A stretch of DNA of 64,000 bases from Reyranella sp. (GTDB lineage: Bacteria; Pseudomonadota; Alphaproteobacteria; Reyranellales; Reyranellaceae): NCBI GenBank assembly GCA_019750135.1, contig JAIEOV010000003.1, forward strand, positions 1 through 64,000, written 5' to 3'. The position numbers and the translations under genes are program-made. Each line of letters starts with the position of its first letter. Position 1 is the stretch's first letter. Positions 52,505 through 62,292 of this stretch are shown piece by piece. Under the pieces are notes generated by a model. It did no database searches. It saw only the letters and a list, made by a program, of their open reading frames with translations, and was not told where the DNA came from.

Positions 52505-53450
52505 ATGAATCCGCTCATCCTCCGCTGCCGCGGCGCCAGCGCCGCACTGCCCACGCCCTACCGCATGGGCCGCGTCGACCTCGTCGCCCTGGATGCCTTC
52601 TGCAAGACTGATCGATCGCGGCGTCGCTTCACTGGTGCCGTGCGGCACGACCGGCGAGGCGCAGCTGCTGACGGCCGAGGAGCATCATCAGGTCGTGGCG
52701 ACCGCCGTTGCGGCCGCAGCGGGCCGCGTGCCGGTGATCGCCGGCGCCGGCAGCAACAACACCGCGGCCGCCGTCGAACTGGCGCGCTCGGCCGAACATG
52801 CCGGCGCCTCGGCGCTGCTCTGCGTCACGCCCTGCTATCTGAAGCCCAGCCAGGCCGGCATGATGATGCACTTCCGGACCATCCACGACGCGACCGGCCT
52901 GCCGATCATCCTTTACGACGTGCCGGCCCGCACCGGCTGCGCCCTCGACGACGTCACGGTGCGTCGCCTGGCCGAGCTGCCGCGCATCGTCGGCTTGAAG
53001 GACGCCACCGGCGACATCCCGCGCGTCACGCGCCTGCGCCGCCGGCTGGGCCCGGACTTCCTGCTGCTGTCGGGCGATGATGCCAGTCAGTCGGCCTTCC
53101 GCCTGGCCGGCGGCGACGGCTGCATCTCGGTGACGGCCAACGTGGCGCCTGCCCTGTCGGCGGCGCTGCATGCGGCTTGCGACGACAAGCTGGAGGCCGA
53201 GGTGCGCTGGTTCGACCAGATCCTGGCGCCCCTGCACGAGGCGCTGTTCCTCGAGGCCAGTCCCATTCCGCTGAAACGGGCGCTCAGCCTGCTCGGCCTG
53301 ATGGGCGACGGCCTGCGCCTGCCCCTCACGCCGCTCAGCCCGGCCTTCGACCGCAAGCTGCGCCGCGTGCTCGAGACAGTCATGGCGCTGGAAGAGAAGG
53401 AGGCGGCGCGCCTCGCGGCCGCCCGACGCGCCGCCCCGCACGCTGCCTAG
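52505..53450 (+). pseudogene. Dihydrodipicolinate synthase-family gene disrupted by a frameshift
   Basis: The start at 52505 has GAGGAG upstream and encodes MNPLILRCRGASAALPTPYR MGRVDLVALDAFC, a normal DapA N-terminus. Near 52601-52607 the family sequence jumps frame and goes on as RLIDRGVASLVPCGTTGEAQ, SNNTAAAVELARSAEHAGAS, the catalytic YDVPARTG tyrosine and the Schiff-base lysine IVGLKDATGD, to 53450. One extra base or a 2-bp loss accounts for it; a missing residue in front of RLID favours a 2-bp deletion. A protein from the internal ATG (52593) would lack the first strand and helix. Either a pseudogene or a sequencing error; another dapA must serve lysine synthesis if this is dead. Confidence 0.85.
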
Positions 53451-53814
53451 CTTGGTAGCGCGGTGGCTTGGGCCAGTCGGGAGTGCATGCAATGCAGTCA
53501 TTGTCGGCGGAGGTTTCCGGGGGTTTCCGGCGTTTCCGCCCAAGGTCGTAGCGGGGCCTCGGAAGACAACCCACTACCACTGGGACGTCGCGCCGGAACA
53601 GATTCAACTCGGACCCGGCAGGGCTGCCGCCGGGCGCGATGATTCGGATGAACGATGCATAGAGCAGAGCCGCCAGGAAGAGGGGACACGAGTATTATAA
53701 CTTAGGTACTCTATGAAGTCAACTATGGTTCTATTTTTTGCGTGCCATAAGGGGCTGAACGACGCAAAAACTCTTCGAGGTCGAGCATCGGTGCCAGCAG
53801 TGCTGGCAATCCGG
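53451..53814. other. 364-bp region between convergent genes, with an AT-rich pocket
   Basis: No supported gene. Bases about 53690-53775 are markedly AT-richer than the surroundings (GAGTATTATAACTTAGG, CTATTTTTTGCG) and include an inverted repeat TTTTTGCGT (53735-53743)/ACGCAAAAA (53762-53770). Convergent dapA-like and kdpE genes flank it. It may be terminator sequence or the remnant of something acquired; nothing identifies a mobile element. Confidence 0.4.
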
Positions 53815-54498
53815 TCAGACCAGGCGATAGCCCACCCCCGGCTCGGTCAGCAGGTGACGCGGCGTCGAGGGATCGGCTTCGACCTTCTGGCGCAGCTGCC
53901 GGACATAGACGCGCAGGTACTGCGGATCGACCGATTCGTCGCGCCACACCTCGCGCAGCAGGTGCTTGTGCGTCAGCACCTTGCCGGCATGGATCGCGAG
54001 CTGTTCCAGGATGTCGTATTCCTTGGGCGAGAGCTTTATGTCCTCGGCGCCGCGCTTCACCAGGCGGCGCACCAGGTCGATCGAGAGATCGCCGCTGGCG
54101 AAGGAACGCTCGGCGCCTTGCTGCTGCAGGCGGTGACGCAGCGCGGCGCGCAGGCGGGCCATCAGCTCGTCGGCGCCGAACGGCTTGGTGACGTAGTCGT
54201 CGGCGCCGGCATCGAGTGCCGTCACCTTGGCCGCCTCGTCGCCGCGGCTCGACAGCACGACGATGGGCACCGGCGCGATCTCGCGGATGCGGCCGATCAG
54301 GGCCTGGCCGTCGATGTCGGGCAGGCCGAGATCGAGCAGCACCAGGTCGGGCCGATGATGACGCATCGCCGACAGCGCCTCGGCGCCGGTCGCCGCTTCG
54401 TGGGTGCGATAGTCGTGGGCACCCAAGGTCGTGCGCAGCAGGCGGCGGATCGGCGGGTCGTCCTCGACGATCAGGATGGAAATCTCGTTGGGCGTCAT
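53815..54498 (-). CDS. kdpE: Potassium-responsive response regulator KdpE
   Basis: A 227-residue OmpR/PhoB-type regulator: receiver with acidic D13/D14 region (LIVEDDPPIRRLLR), phospho-Asp 56 (LVLLDLGLPDIDG) and TKPFGADELMARLRA, then a winged-helix DNA-binding domain (LSPKEYDILEQLAIHAGKVL, RVYVRQLRQKVEADPSTPRHL). It receives phosphate from KdpD and activates kdp transcription when potassium is low. It overlaps kdpD by 4 bp and ends the kdp operon. Confidence 0.95.
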   Translation of the reverse strand: MTPNEISILIVEDDPPIRRLLRTTLGAHDYRTHEAATGAEALSAMRHHRPDLVLLDLGLPDIDGQALIGRIREIAPVPIVVLSSRGDEAAKVTALDAGADDYVTKPFGADELMARLRAALRHRLQQQGAERSFASGDLSIDLVRRLVKRGAEDIKLSPKEYDILEQLAIHAGKVLTHKHLLREVWRDESVDPQYLRVYVRQLRQKVEADPSTPRHLLTEPGVGYRLV

Positions 54499-57167
54499 GT
54501 CGGCAAGCTCACCACGAATTCGGCCCCGCTGCGATCGCTACGGTTGCGCCCGACCAGGCTCCCGCCCTGGACTTCGACGAAGCCCTTGGCGATGGCGAGA
54601 CCAAGCCCTGTGCCGGCGCGACGCCGGTCGCCGTCGTTGGCGCGATAGAACTTGTCGAAGATGCGGTCGAGCGCCTCGGCCGGGATGCCCGGACCCTCGT
54701 CGCGCACGGTGATCTCGACCCGGTTGCCGGCGCGCCGTGCATCGATCTCGATGCGTCCGCCCTCGGACGAATACTTGGCGGCATTGTCCAGGAGGTTGAA
54801 CAGGATCTGCTCGGCCAGGACGAAATCGATCGACAGCGGCGACAGGCCAGGCTCGATGGACGTGACCACCTCGCGCTCCTTCAGCAAAGGCGCGGCGCGG
54901 CGCAGCACGGTCGAGACGAGGTCACCGGCATCGACCGGCTCCCGGTTGGGCACGATGGCGCCGGCGTCGAGTCGCGTCATGTCCAGGAGGTTGCCGACGA
55001 AACGGTCGAGCCGCTCGGCTTCGCTCAGCGCCGTTCCCAGAAGCTCGTCGCGGGTCGGCTCGTCGTAGCGGTCGCGATAGCTTTTCAGGCTGGAGAGTGC
55101 ACCGATGATCGAGGCAAGCGGCGTGCGCAGGTCATGGCTCACCGAGGTCAGCATGGCGGAGCGCAGGCGCTCGCGCTCCTCGCCCAGCCGGGCGCGGTCG
55201 ATGTCGGCGACCAGCGTCATGCGCTCGATGGCGATGGCGGCCTGGTTGCCCACGGCGTCGAGCGTTCGGCGGTCGGCGGTGTTGAGCTCGCGGCCCTCGT
55301 CCAGGGTGAGCACGCCGATCACGCCAACCGGCCCGCGCACGGTGCGGATCGGCACGAACAGCCACCGCCCGCCGGGCAGGGTATCGGTGCCCTTGCCCGT
55401 CGGATGGTCGGCGTCCCACGACCAGCGCGCCGCCGCGAGATCGGCGTCGGTGAAGTCGCTGTCGGGCGGGAAGGCGGCGCGGCTTTCGAGGCGGCCGTCC
55501 CGCTGTTCGGTATCTGGCATGAGGATCACGATCTCCGCATTGAGGATGCGTGCCAGGTGGGTGACGATGATCCACAGGAGATCGTAGAGATCCACGACGC
55601 CGGCGATCTTGCGGCTGAAGGCATAGAGCTCGGCGGTGGTGCGTGCCTCGCGCCGCGCCGATTCGGTCTGCGAGCGCGTGCGAGCGGCGAGTGCGCTCGC
55701 GACGACGGCCACGACCATGAAGAAGAACAGCGCCACGACGTTGGCCGGGTCGCGGATGGTGAATTCGTAGAGCGGTGGCAGGAAGAAGAAGTTGTAGGCG
55801 AGCACGCTCAGCGTCGAGACCCAGAGCGACGGCACCAGGCCGTGTCGCGCCGCCGCCACCAGCACCGGCACCACGAAGACCAGGGAAATGTTGGGCAGCA
55901 CGATCAGCCGGTCGATCACGACACCGACCGCCGTCGCCACCGCCGTGGTGAGCGTGCCCTCGAGATACGGTCCCGGCGTCAGGGGCACATTGCGCAGCCA
56001 GTCGGGCGAGGCGGTCGAGCTCTTGCCCTGCTCCGCCGCCACCACCTCGATCGCCAGGCCCGAGCTGCTCCGCACCAGGTCATCGACGACGGAGCCGTGG
56101 CGCAGCTCGAACCAGCGCGAGCGCTGGGACTTGCCCAGGACGAGGCGCGTGGCGTTGCGCGCGCGGGCGAAGGCCAGGATCTCCTCGACCACCGAGCGTC
56201 CCGGCAAAGTCACGATCTCCGCGCCCAGCCGCTCGGCAAGCCGCATGGCCTCGGCGAGATGCCCACGCTCGGCCTCGGACAGGATGGCGTGACGGTCAGT
56301 CTCGACATAAAGCGCGATCAGTTCGGCATCCAGCCCGTCGGCCGTGCGCTTGGCGGCGCGCACGGCATTGGCGGCGGCCGCGCTTGGATCGAGGCAGACA
56401 ATGACGCGTTCGCCCGCGGCCCACGGGCCCGTGATGGCGTGCTCGCGCATGTAGCTCAGCATCTGCTCGTCGACGCGCTCGGCCGTGCGCCGAAGCGCCA
56501 GCTCGCGCAACGCCGTGAGATTGCCCGGCGAGAAGTAGTGACGCAGCGCACGCTGTGCCTGCTCGCGGACGTAGACCTTGCCCTCGCGCAAGCGGCTGAT
56601 CAGGTCGGCGGGCGTGAGATCGACCAATTCCACTTCATCGGCCGAATCGAAAACGCGGTCGGGTACCGTCTCGCGCACGCGGATGCGAGTGATGCGCGCC
56701 ACCACGTCGTTCAGGCTCTCGATGTGCTGGATGTTCAGGGTGGAATAGACATCGATGCCGGCGGCACGCAGCTCCTCGACATCCATGTAGCGCTTGGGAT
56801 GGCGGCTGCCCTCGACATTGGTATGGGCGAGTTCGTCGACCAGCACGAGCGCGGGCCGCCGCTTCAGGATGGCATCGATGTCCATCTCCTCGAGCGTGCG
56901 GCCCTTGTACTCCGCCTTGTGGCGCGGCACGACTTCCAGCCCGACCATCTGGGCTTCGGTCTCGGCGCGGCCATGGGTTTCGACGACGCCGATGACAACG
57001 TCGACCCCTTCGACCTTGCGCCGCCGCGCGGCCGCCAGCATCTCGTAGGTCTTGCCCACACCCGGAGCAGCGCCGAGGAAGATCTTCAGCTTGCCCCGTC
57101 CTTCCCTTTGCGCCGCCTTCAGCAGGGCGTCGGGTGATGGGCGCGTGTGGTCGGGAGCTTCAACCAT
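54495..57167 (-). CDS. kdpD: Potassium sensor histidine kinase KdpD
   Basis: An 890-residue sensor. The N-terminal KdpD domain has Walker A GAAPGVGKT (32-40) and DELAHTNVEGSRHPKRYMDV; then a universal-stress domain, four membrane helices (about 400-500), a GAF domain, HisKA (LTSVSHDLRTPLASIIGALS with the phospho-His) and an ATPase domain (LLDNAAKYS, DEGPGIP, GTGLGLAIAKGF). It senses low K+ or osmotic stress and controls KdpE phosphorylation. It follows kdpC by 18 bp in the operon. Confidence 0.96.
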   Translation of the reverse strand: MVEAPDHTRPSPDALLKAAQREGRGKLKIFLGAAPGVGKTYEMLAAARRRKVEGVDVVIGVVETHGRAETEAQMVGLEVVPRHKAEYKGRTLEEMDIDAILKRRPALVLVDELAHTNVEGSRHPKRYMDVEELRAAGIDVYSTLNIQHIESLNDVVARITRIRVRETVPDRVFDSADEVELVDLTPADLISRLREGKVYVREQAQRALRHYFSPGNLTALRELALRRTAERVDEQMLSYMREHAITGPWAAGERVIVCLDPSAAAANAVRAAKRTADGLDAELIALYVETDRHAILSEAERGHLAEAMRLAERLGAEIVTLPGRSVVEEILAFARARNATRLVLGKSQRSRWFELRHGSVVDDLVRSSSGLAIEVVAAEQGKSSTASPDWLRNVPLTPGPYLEGTLTTAVATAVGVVIDRLIVLPNISLVFVVPVLVAAARHGLVPSLWVSTLSVLAYNFFFLPPLYEFTIRDPANVVALFFFMVVAVVASALAARTRSQTESARREARTTAELYAFSRKIAGVVDLYDLLWIIVTHLARILNAEIVILMPDTEQRDGRLESRAAFPPDSDFTDADLAAARWSWDADHPTGKGTDTLPGGRWLFVPIRTVRGPVGVIGVLTLDEGRELNTADRRTLDAVGNQAAIAIERMTLVADIDRARLGEERERLRSAMLTSVSHDLRTPLASIIGALSSLKSYRDRYDEPTRDELLGTALSEAERLDRFVGNLLDMTRLDAGAIVPNREPVDAGDLVSTVLRRAAPLLKEREVVTSIEPGLSPLSIDFVLAEQILFNLLDNAAKYSSEGGRIEIDARRAGNRVEITVRDEGPGIPAEALDRIFDKFYRANDGDRRRAGTGLGLAIAKGFVEVQGGSLVGRNRSDRSGAEFVVSLPT

Positions 57168-57185
57168 CGAAGCTCCAAGATGTCA

Positions 57186-57788
57186 CTACGACTTCATAGC
57201 GTCGAGGGCCATGTTGAGCTGCAAGACGTTGACGCGCGGCTCGCCCAGCACGCCAAGGAAGCGGCCTTCGATGTTCTGCGTGACCAGCTCGCGCACCCGG
57301 GCTTCCGGCAGGCCCCGCGCCTTGGCCACGCGCGGCACCTGGAAGTAGGCGGCGGCCGGCGTGATGTGCGGATCGAGGCCCGAGCCGGACGTCGTCACCA
57401 GGTCGACCGGCACCGGCGCGTTGGGATTCTCTGCCTTGAGCTTCTCGACGTCGCCCTGGATGCGCTCGATCAGCGCCTTGGAGGTCGGGCCGGCGTTGCT
57501 GCCCGAGGAGTTGGCGGCGTTGTACGGCGCGGGCACGGTCTTGGTCGCGTCGTTGGGATCGGTGTCGCTGGTCGCCGACGGCCGGCCATGGAAGTAGCGG
57601 GCGTCGGTGAAGTTCTGGCCGATCAGCTCGGAGCCCAGCACCTTGCCGTCCTTGACGATCAGGCTGCCGTTGGCCTGGCGCGGGAACAGGGCCTGCGCGA
57701 CGCCCGTCATGGCCAGCGGGTAGATGAGGCCGGTCACGATCGTGAGCAGCACGATCATGACGATGGCGGGGCGGATTTCCTTCAGCAT
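57186..57788 (-). CDS. kdpC: K+-transporting ATPase subunit C
   Basis: A 200-residue subunit with one N-terminal membrane helix ([20 protein letters not shown]) and a periplasmic-type domain containing [38 protein letters not shown] and [20 protein letters not shown], as in KdpC. It stabilises the KdpFABC complex. The start at 57788 (MLKEIRPA) is preferred to 57809. It is 13 bp downstream of kdpB. Confidence 0.95.
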   Translation of the reverse strand: MLKEIRPAIVMIVLLTIVTGLIYPLAMTGVAQALFPRQANGSLIVKDGKVLGSELIGQNFTDARYFHGRPSATSDTDPNDATKTVPAPYNAANSSGSNAGPTSKALIERIQGDVEKLKAENPNAPVPVDLVTTSGSGLDPHITPAAAYFQVPRVAKARGLPEARVRELVTQNIEGRFLGVLGEPRVNVLQLNMALDAMKS

Positions 57789-57801
57789 GGCTAAAAGTCC
57801 T

Positions 57802-59874
57802 TCAGGCAAGACCGATGGCGGTGATCAGCAGGTCGATGAGCTTGATGCCGACGAACGGTACGACGATGCCGCCGACGCCATAGATCAGGAGGTTGCGCAC
57901 CAGCACCGCCGAGGCGCCGATCGGCTTGTACTGCACGCCGCGCAGCGCCAGCGGAATGAGAGCAATGATGATCAGCGCATTGAAGATGATGGCCGACAGG
58001 ATGGCGCTCTGAGGCGTCTTGAGCTGCATGACGTTCAGCGCCTCGAGCTGCGGATAGAAGGCAAGGAACATCGCCGGGATGATGGCGAAGTACTTGGCGA
58101 CGTCGTTGGCGATCGAGAAGGTCGTGAGCGCGCCGCGGGTCATCAGGAGCTGCTTGCCAATCTCGACGATCTCGATGAGCTTGGCCGGATCGCTGTCGAG
58201 GTCGACCATGTTGCCGGCCTCGCGAGCGGCCATGGTGCCGGTGTTCATGGCGACGCCGACATCGGCCTGGGCCAGCGCCGGCGCATCGTTGGTGCCGTCG
58301 CCGCACATCGCCACCAGCTTTCCCTGGGCCTGCTCGTCGCGGATCAGCTTCAACTTGGTCTCGGGCGTGGCCTGGGCCAGGAAGTCGTCGACGCCGGATT
58401 CGGCGGCGATGGCGGCGGCCGTCACCGGATTGTCGCCGGTGATCATGACGGTGCGGATGCCCATCCGGCGCAAGGTCGCGAAGCGCTCGCGGATGCCGCC
58501 CTTGACGATGTCCTTGAGGTAGATGACGCCCAGGAGCCTGCCATCCTTGGCGACGGCCAGCGGCGTGCCGCCGGCCTTGGCGATCTTGTCGGCCAGGCTC
58601 TCGATCTCGCGCGCGACGTTCGGCGCGTTCGCGCCGGCCTTGACGTCGGCGACGATGGCGTCGACCGCGCCCTTGCGGATCGAGGTGCCGTCGACATCGA
58701 TGCCGCTGATGCGGGTGTAGGCCGAGAACGGGATGAACTTGGCATGCAAGGGCGCCATCTCGCGGCCGCGGATGTTGTATTTCTCCTTGGCCAGCACCAC
58801 GATCGAGCGGCCCTCCGGTGTCTCGTCCGACAGCGAGGCGAGCTGGGCGGCATCGGCGAGGTCGCGCTCGTTGACGCCGCTCACCGGCATGAACTCTGCC
58901 GCCTGGCGGTTGCCGAGCGTGATCGTGCCGGTCTTGTCGAGCAGCAGCGTGTCGACGTCGCCCGCCGCCTCGACGGCGCGGCCTGACATCGCGAGCACGT
59001 TGAACCGCACCAGGCGGTCCATGCCGGCGATGCCGATCGCCGACAGAAGCGCACCGATCGTGGTCGGAATGAGGGTGACGAACAGCGCCACCAGCACCAG
59101 CACGCCCATGGTGCCGCCGGCATAGGCGGCGAAGCTCGGGATCGAGGCCACCGAGAAGACGAAGATGATCGTCATGCCGGCGAGCAGGATGTTGAGCGCG
59201 ATCTCGTTGGGCGTCTTCTGGCGCTCGGCGCCCTCGACCAGGGCGATCATGCGGTCGAGGAAGGTCGAGCCGGGCTGCGCCGTGATGCGCACCTTGATCC
59301 AGTCGGAGATGACCTGCGTGCCGCCGGTGACGGCCGAGCGATCGCCGCCGGCCTCGCGGATGACCGGCGCGGATTCGCCGGTGATGGCCGCCTCGTTGAC
59401 CGAGGCCACGCCTTCGATCACCTCGCCGTCGGAGGGGATGAGATCGCCCGCCTCAACCAGCACGACGTCGCCCTTCCTGAGCCCGGTCGCCGGCAGGGTC
59501 TCGAACGTCCTCGTCTGGACATCCCTCAGCCGCTTGGCCACCGTCTCCGTCTTGGCCTTGCGCAGGGTCGCCGCCTGGGCCTTGCCGCGGCCCTCGGCCA
59601 CGGCCTCGGCGAAGTTGGCGAACAGCACGGTGAACCAGAGCCAGAGGTTGATCTGGAAGGAGAAGCCCAGCCCGCTGCCGCCGGTGACCAGGTCGCGGAT
59701 GAACAGGACGGTGGTCAGCGCCGCAACGACCTCCACCGTGAACATCACGGGGTTCTTCACCATCACCCGCGGGTCAAGCTTCTTGAAGGCACCGGCCAGC
59801 GCCGGCCCGAGGATCTTCGGGTCGGTGAGGGTGGAGGCCGACGTGCGGCGACCGGAGAGCGCCATATCAGTCAT
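57802..59874 (-). CDS. kdpB: K+-transporting ATPase subunit B (P-type catalytic subunit)
   Basis: A 690-residue P-type ATPase that powers high-affinity K+ uptake. Motifs are TGES (165-168), phospho-Asp 313 in [25 protein letters not shown], and [16 protein letters not shown]. Seven membrane helices are predicted. The start at 59874 (MTDMALSG) has GAGGA six bases ahead; the long upstream frame to 60555 is antisense-phase over kdpA and is rejected. A gap of 14 bp separates it from kdpA. Confidence 0.96.
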   Translation of the reverse strand: MTDMALSGRRTSASTLTDPKILGPALAGAFKKLDPRVMVKNPVMFTVEVVAALTTVLFIRDLVTGGSGLGFSFQINLWLWFTVLFANFAEAVAEGRGKAQAATLRKAKTETVAKRLRDVQTRTFETLPATGLRKGDVVLVEAGDLIPSDGEVIEGVASVNEAAITGESAPVIREAGGDRSAVTGGTQVISDWIKVRITAQPGSTFLDRMIALVEGAERQKTPNEIALNILLAGMTIIFVFSVASIPSFAAYAGGTMGVLVLVALFVTLIPTTIGALLSAIGIAGMDRLVRFNVLAMSGRAVEAAGDVDTLLLDKTGTITLGNRQAAEFMPVSGVNERDLADAAQLASLSDETPEGRSIVVLAKEKYNIRGREMAPLHAKFIPFSAYTRISGIDVDGTSIRKGAVDAIVADVKAGANAPNVAREIESLADKIAKAGGTPLAVAKDGRLLGVIYLKDIVKGGIRERFATLRRMGIRTVMITGDNPVTAAAIAAESGVDDFLAQATPETKLKLIRDEQAQGKLVAMCGDGTNDAPALAQADVGVAMNTGTMAAREAGNMVDLDSDPAKLIEIVEIGKQLLMTRGALTTFSIANDVAKYFAIIPAMFLAFYPQLEALNVMQLKTPQSAILSAIIFNALIIIALIPLALRGVQYKPIGASAVLVRNLLIYGVGGIVVPFVGIKLIDLLITAIGLA

Positions 59875-59888
59875 GACTGTCCTCGACT

Positions 59889-61616
59889 CTAATAGAGGGT
59901 GCCGGCCATCATCGCGAAATGCTCGACGATCGGGCCGAGCGCGAGGGCCGGGAAGAAGGTAAGGCCGCCAACGATCAGGATGACGCCGACGACCAGGCCG
60001 ACAAACAACGGGCCGTTGGTCGGGAACGTGCCGGCCGACGCCGGCACGATCTTCTTGGCCGCCAGCGAGCCCGCGATCGCGACCATGGGCACGATCATCA
60101 GGAAGCGGCCGATGAACATCGCGAGCCCGATGGTGGTGTTGTAGAATAGCGTGTTGGCGCTGATGCCGGCAAAGGCCGAGCCGTTGTTGCCGGTGCCCGA
60201 CGTGTAGGCGTACAGGATCTCGCTGAAGCCGTGCGGACCTTGGTTGGCGGGGCCTGCAAGGCCAGCGTCGACGACCGTCGCGATCGCCGAGAAACCCAGG
60301 ATCGAGAACGGCAGGATCAGGATGGCGAGCAGCGCCATCTTCACTTCCTTCGCCTCGATCTTCTTGCCGAGATACTCCGGCGTGCGGCCGACCATGAGGC
60401 CGGCGATGAACACCGAGATGATGGCGAACAGCAGCATGCCGTAGAGGCCGGCGCCGACGCCGCCAACGATGATCTCGCCGAGCTGGATGTTGAACAGCGG
60501 GATCAGGCCGCCGAGCGGCGTGAAGCTGTCGTGCATGGCGTTGACGGCGCCACACGAGGCCGCGGTGGTGATCACGGCGAACAGCGCGGAGTTGGCGATG
60601 CCGAAACGGACGTCCTTGCCCTCCATGTTGCCGCCGGCCTGCATCGCCGAGGGCGCCGTGTCGACGCCGAGCTTGGCGACCATCGGATTGCCGGCCGCCT
60701 CGGCCCAGTAGGCGACGAGCACGCCGCCCAAGAACAGCACCGCCATCACGGCGAATACCGCCCAGCCCTGGCGCTGGTCGCCGACCATGCGGCCGAACAT
60801 GTTGGTGAGCGCCGCGCCGAGCGAGAAGATCAGCACGATCTGCACGAAGTTGGTGATGGCGTTGGGATTCTCGAACGGATGGGCGGAGTTGGTGTTGAAG
60901 AAGCCGCCGCCGTTGGTGCCCAGCATCTTGATGACTTCCTGCGACGCCACCGGTCCCTGGGCGATCACCTGCTTAGCGCCCTCGAGCGTCGTCGCCTCGG
61001 TATAGGCGCCGAAATTCTGCGGCATGCCCTGCCAGACGAAGAACAGGCCGACGACAATCGAGACCGGCAGCAGGATGTAGAGCGTGCAGCGCACCAGATC
61101 GACCCAGAAGTTGCCGATGCCTCGCGCCGAGCGGCGGGCGAAGCCGCGCACCAGGGCCACGGCCAGCGCAATGCCGGTCGCCGCCGACACGAAGTTGTGC
61201 ACCGTGAGCCCGGCCATCTGCACCAGGTAGCTCATCGTCGTCTCGGGCACGTACGACTGCCAGTTGGTGTTGGTGGTGAAGCTCATCGCCGTGTTGAAGG
61301 CGAGGCTCTCCTCGACCGCCGACTGGCCGGCCGGGTTGAATGGCAACAGCGCCTGGAAGCGCATCAGCGCATAGAGGGAAAGGAAGCCCGCGAGGCTGAA
61401 CAGCAGCATGCTCACGGCATAGGTGAGCCAGTTCTGGTCGGCGCGCTCGTCGACGCCGCTCAGGCGGTAGATGCCGCGTTCGACCGGTCCGAGCACGGGC
61501 GACGGGAAGGTGCGCTCGCCCGCGAAGACGCGCGTCATGTAGCCACCGAGCGGCTTCACGAGCAGGGTGATCACCACGCAGAACAGGGCGATCTGGATCC
61601 AGCCGTCGAAAGTCAT
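59889..61616 (-). CDS. kdpA: K+-transporting ATPase subunit A (K+ channel-like)
   Basis: A 575-residue membrane subunit that forms the K+ selectivity path. The four filter-like repeats are seen as [45 protein letters not shown] and [10 protein letters not shown], the degenerate K+-channel signature of KdpA. The start [20 protein letters not shown] is the first helix. AAGGAA precedes the start. It follows kdpF by 25 bp. Confidence 0.96.
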   Translation of the reverse strand: MTFDGWIQIALFCVVITLLVKPLGGYMTRVFAGERTFPSPVLGPVERGIYRLSGVDERADQNWLTYAVSMLLFSLAGFLSLYALMRFQALLPFNPAGQSAVEESLAFNTAMSFTTNTNWQSYVPETTMSYLVQMAGLTVHNFVSAATGIALAVALVRGFARRSARGIGNFWVDLVRCTLYILLPVSIVVGLFFVWQGMPQNFGAYTEATTLEGAKQVIAQGPVASQEVIKMLGTNGGGFFNTNSAHPFENPNAITNFVQIVLIFSLGAALTNMFGRMVGDQRQGWAVFAVMAVLFLGGVLVAYWAEAAGNPMVAKLGVDTAPSAMQAGGNMEGKDVRFGIANSALFAVITTAASCGAVNAMHDSFTPLGGLIPLFNIQLGEIIVGGVGAGLYGMLLFAIISVFIAGLMVGRTPEYLGKKIEAKEVKMALLAILILPFSILGFSAIATVVDAGLAGPANQGPHGFSEILYAYTSGTGNNGSAFAGISANTLFYNTTIGLAMFIGRFLMIVPMVAIAGSLAAKKIVPASAGTFPTNGPLFVGLVVGVILIVGGLTFFPALALGPIVEHFAMMAGTLY

Positions 61617-61641
61617 GGGTCGTTCCTTGAGAAGCGCCCGC

Positions 61642-61731
61642 CTAGAAACGTTCCGGGCGCAGCAGGGCGTAGACGAGATAGACCAGCAGGCCGACCGTGA
61701 CGGCGCTGCCCAGGATGTATTCGATCAGCAT
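61642..61731 (-). CDS. kdpF: K+-transporting ATPase subunit F (29 aa)
   Basis: A 29-residue single-helix peptide, [29 protein letters not shown], directly upstream of kdpA and typical of KdpF, which stabilises the complex in the membrane. Its ribosome-binding site GAGGAG overlaps the end of the preceding small gene. Confidence 0.9.
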   Translation of the reverse strand: MLIEYILGSAVTVGLLVYLVYALLRPERF

Positions 61732-61741
61732 GGGCGGCTCC

Positions 61742-61825
61742 TCACAGCTTCTCGCAGGCGTAGGCATAGGCGATGGCGACGGCGAAGCTGCCGCAGCCGA
61801 CCGCGATCAGGATGATGTCGAGCAT
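61742..61825 (-). CDS. Single-helix microprotein upstream of kdpF (27 aa)
   Basis: A 27-residue frame MLDIILIAVGCGSFAVAIAY AYACEKL behind a good GGAGGA site, 10 bp upstream of kdpF. It is almost entirely one membrane helix with a short charged end. Similar tiny proteins accompany kdp operons in alphaproteobacteria, to my recollection, without a settled name. It may be an additional KdpF-like subunit. Confidence 0.7.
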   Translation of the reverse strand: MLDIILIAVGCGSFAVAIAYAYACEKL

Positions 61826-61836
61826 CGGTTCCTCCG

Positions 61837-62010
61837 CTAAGCGATTCCCAGGATCTTCAACGCAACGGTGACGGCGAACGCAAACGCCAGATGCACGGCC
61901 AGGATCAGGCCGATCTCCGTCGCCACCTCGCCCGGCTGGGGCCAGGGGCCCTCGGACGGACATGATGCGACGTCCGTCGCCTCCCGGGAATGGCTGAGGG
62001 ACCGGTTCAT
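61837..62010 (-). CDS. Small membrane protein in kdp leader (57 aa)
   Basis: A 57-residue frame with a polar start (MNRSLSHSREATDVASCPSE) and one C-terminal helix TEIGLILAVHLAFAFAVTVA LKILGIA. It starts 3 bp after the stop of a 26-residue gene and ends 11 bp before the 27-residue one, so would be translated by coupling; its own ribosome-binding site is weak. Function unknown. Confidence 0.55.
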   Translation of the reverse strand: MNRSLSHSREATDVASCPSEGPWPQPGEVATEIGLILAVHLAFAFAVTVALKILGIA

Positions 62011-62013
62011 GGA

Positions 62014-62094
62014 TCAGATCCGGTGCGTAACCCGCTCGTAGGCGATGAACGCGCAGAGCAGCAGGAATCCGAAGAACAGGGCGAGATCGAGCAC
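62014..62094 (-). CDS. Single-helix microprotein heading the kdp operon (26 aa)
   Basis: A GTG-started 26-residue frame, MLDLALFFGFLLLCAFIAYE RVTHRI, behind GAGGAG. It is one hydrophobic helix followed by a basic end, like KdpF in shape. It is the first frame of the minus-strand run leading into kdpFABCDE. Confidence 0.6.
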   Translation of the reverse strand: MLDLALFFGFLLLCAFIAYERVTHRI

Positions 62095-62131
62095 GGGTTG
62101 TCTCCTCGCCGCATAAAAGGGGCCGACGGCG

Positions 62132-62214
62132 TAGGAATTCGAGACGTTTGCGCGCCGGGCGGCATAGGACCGGCATATGAATCGCAGGCCGCGGCCCTTC
62201 CTATGGAGTTCCTA
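62132..62214. promoter_or_regulatory. Candidate KdpE-type direct repeats in kdp/porin intergenic region
   Basis: TTCCTATGGAGTTCCTA (62198-62214) reads TAGGAA-CTCCA-TAGGAA on the minus strand, two hexamers with 11-bp phase. The plus strand also has TAGGAA at 62132, TAGGAC at 62165 and TATGAA at 62176, all spaced by multiples of 11. OmpR-family regulators bind direct repeats of this phase. The region separates the minus-strand kdp run from the plus-strand porin. Confidence 0.6.
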
Positions 62215-62292
62215 CGTCGCGCGCCGACGCTCGGCATGGATTTCCTAGGATCGGCGATGGTTCCCTGGCCGCATCATCGAGGAGCACGACAA

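Noticed and set aside
60231..61700. A 489-codon plus-strand frame opposite kdpA
   Set aside because: Antisense of kdpA, with composition typical of GC-rich shadow frames.
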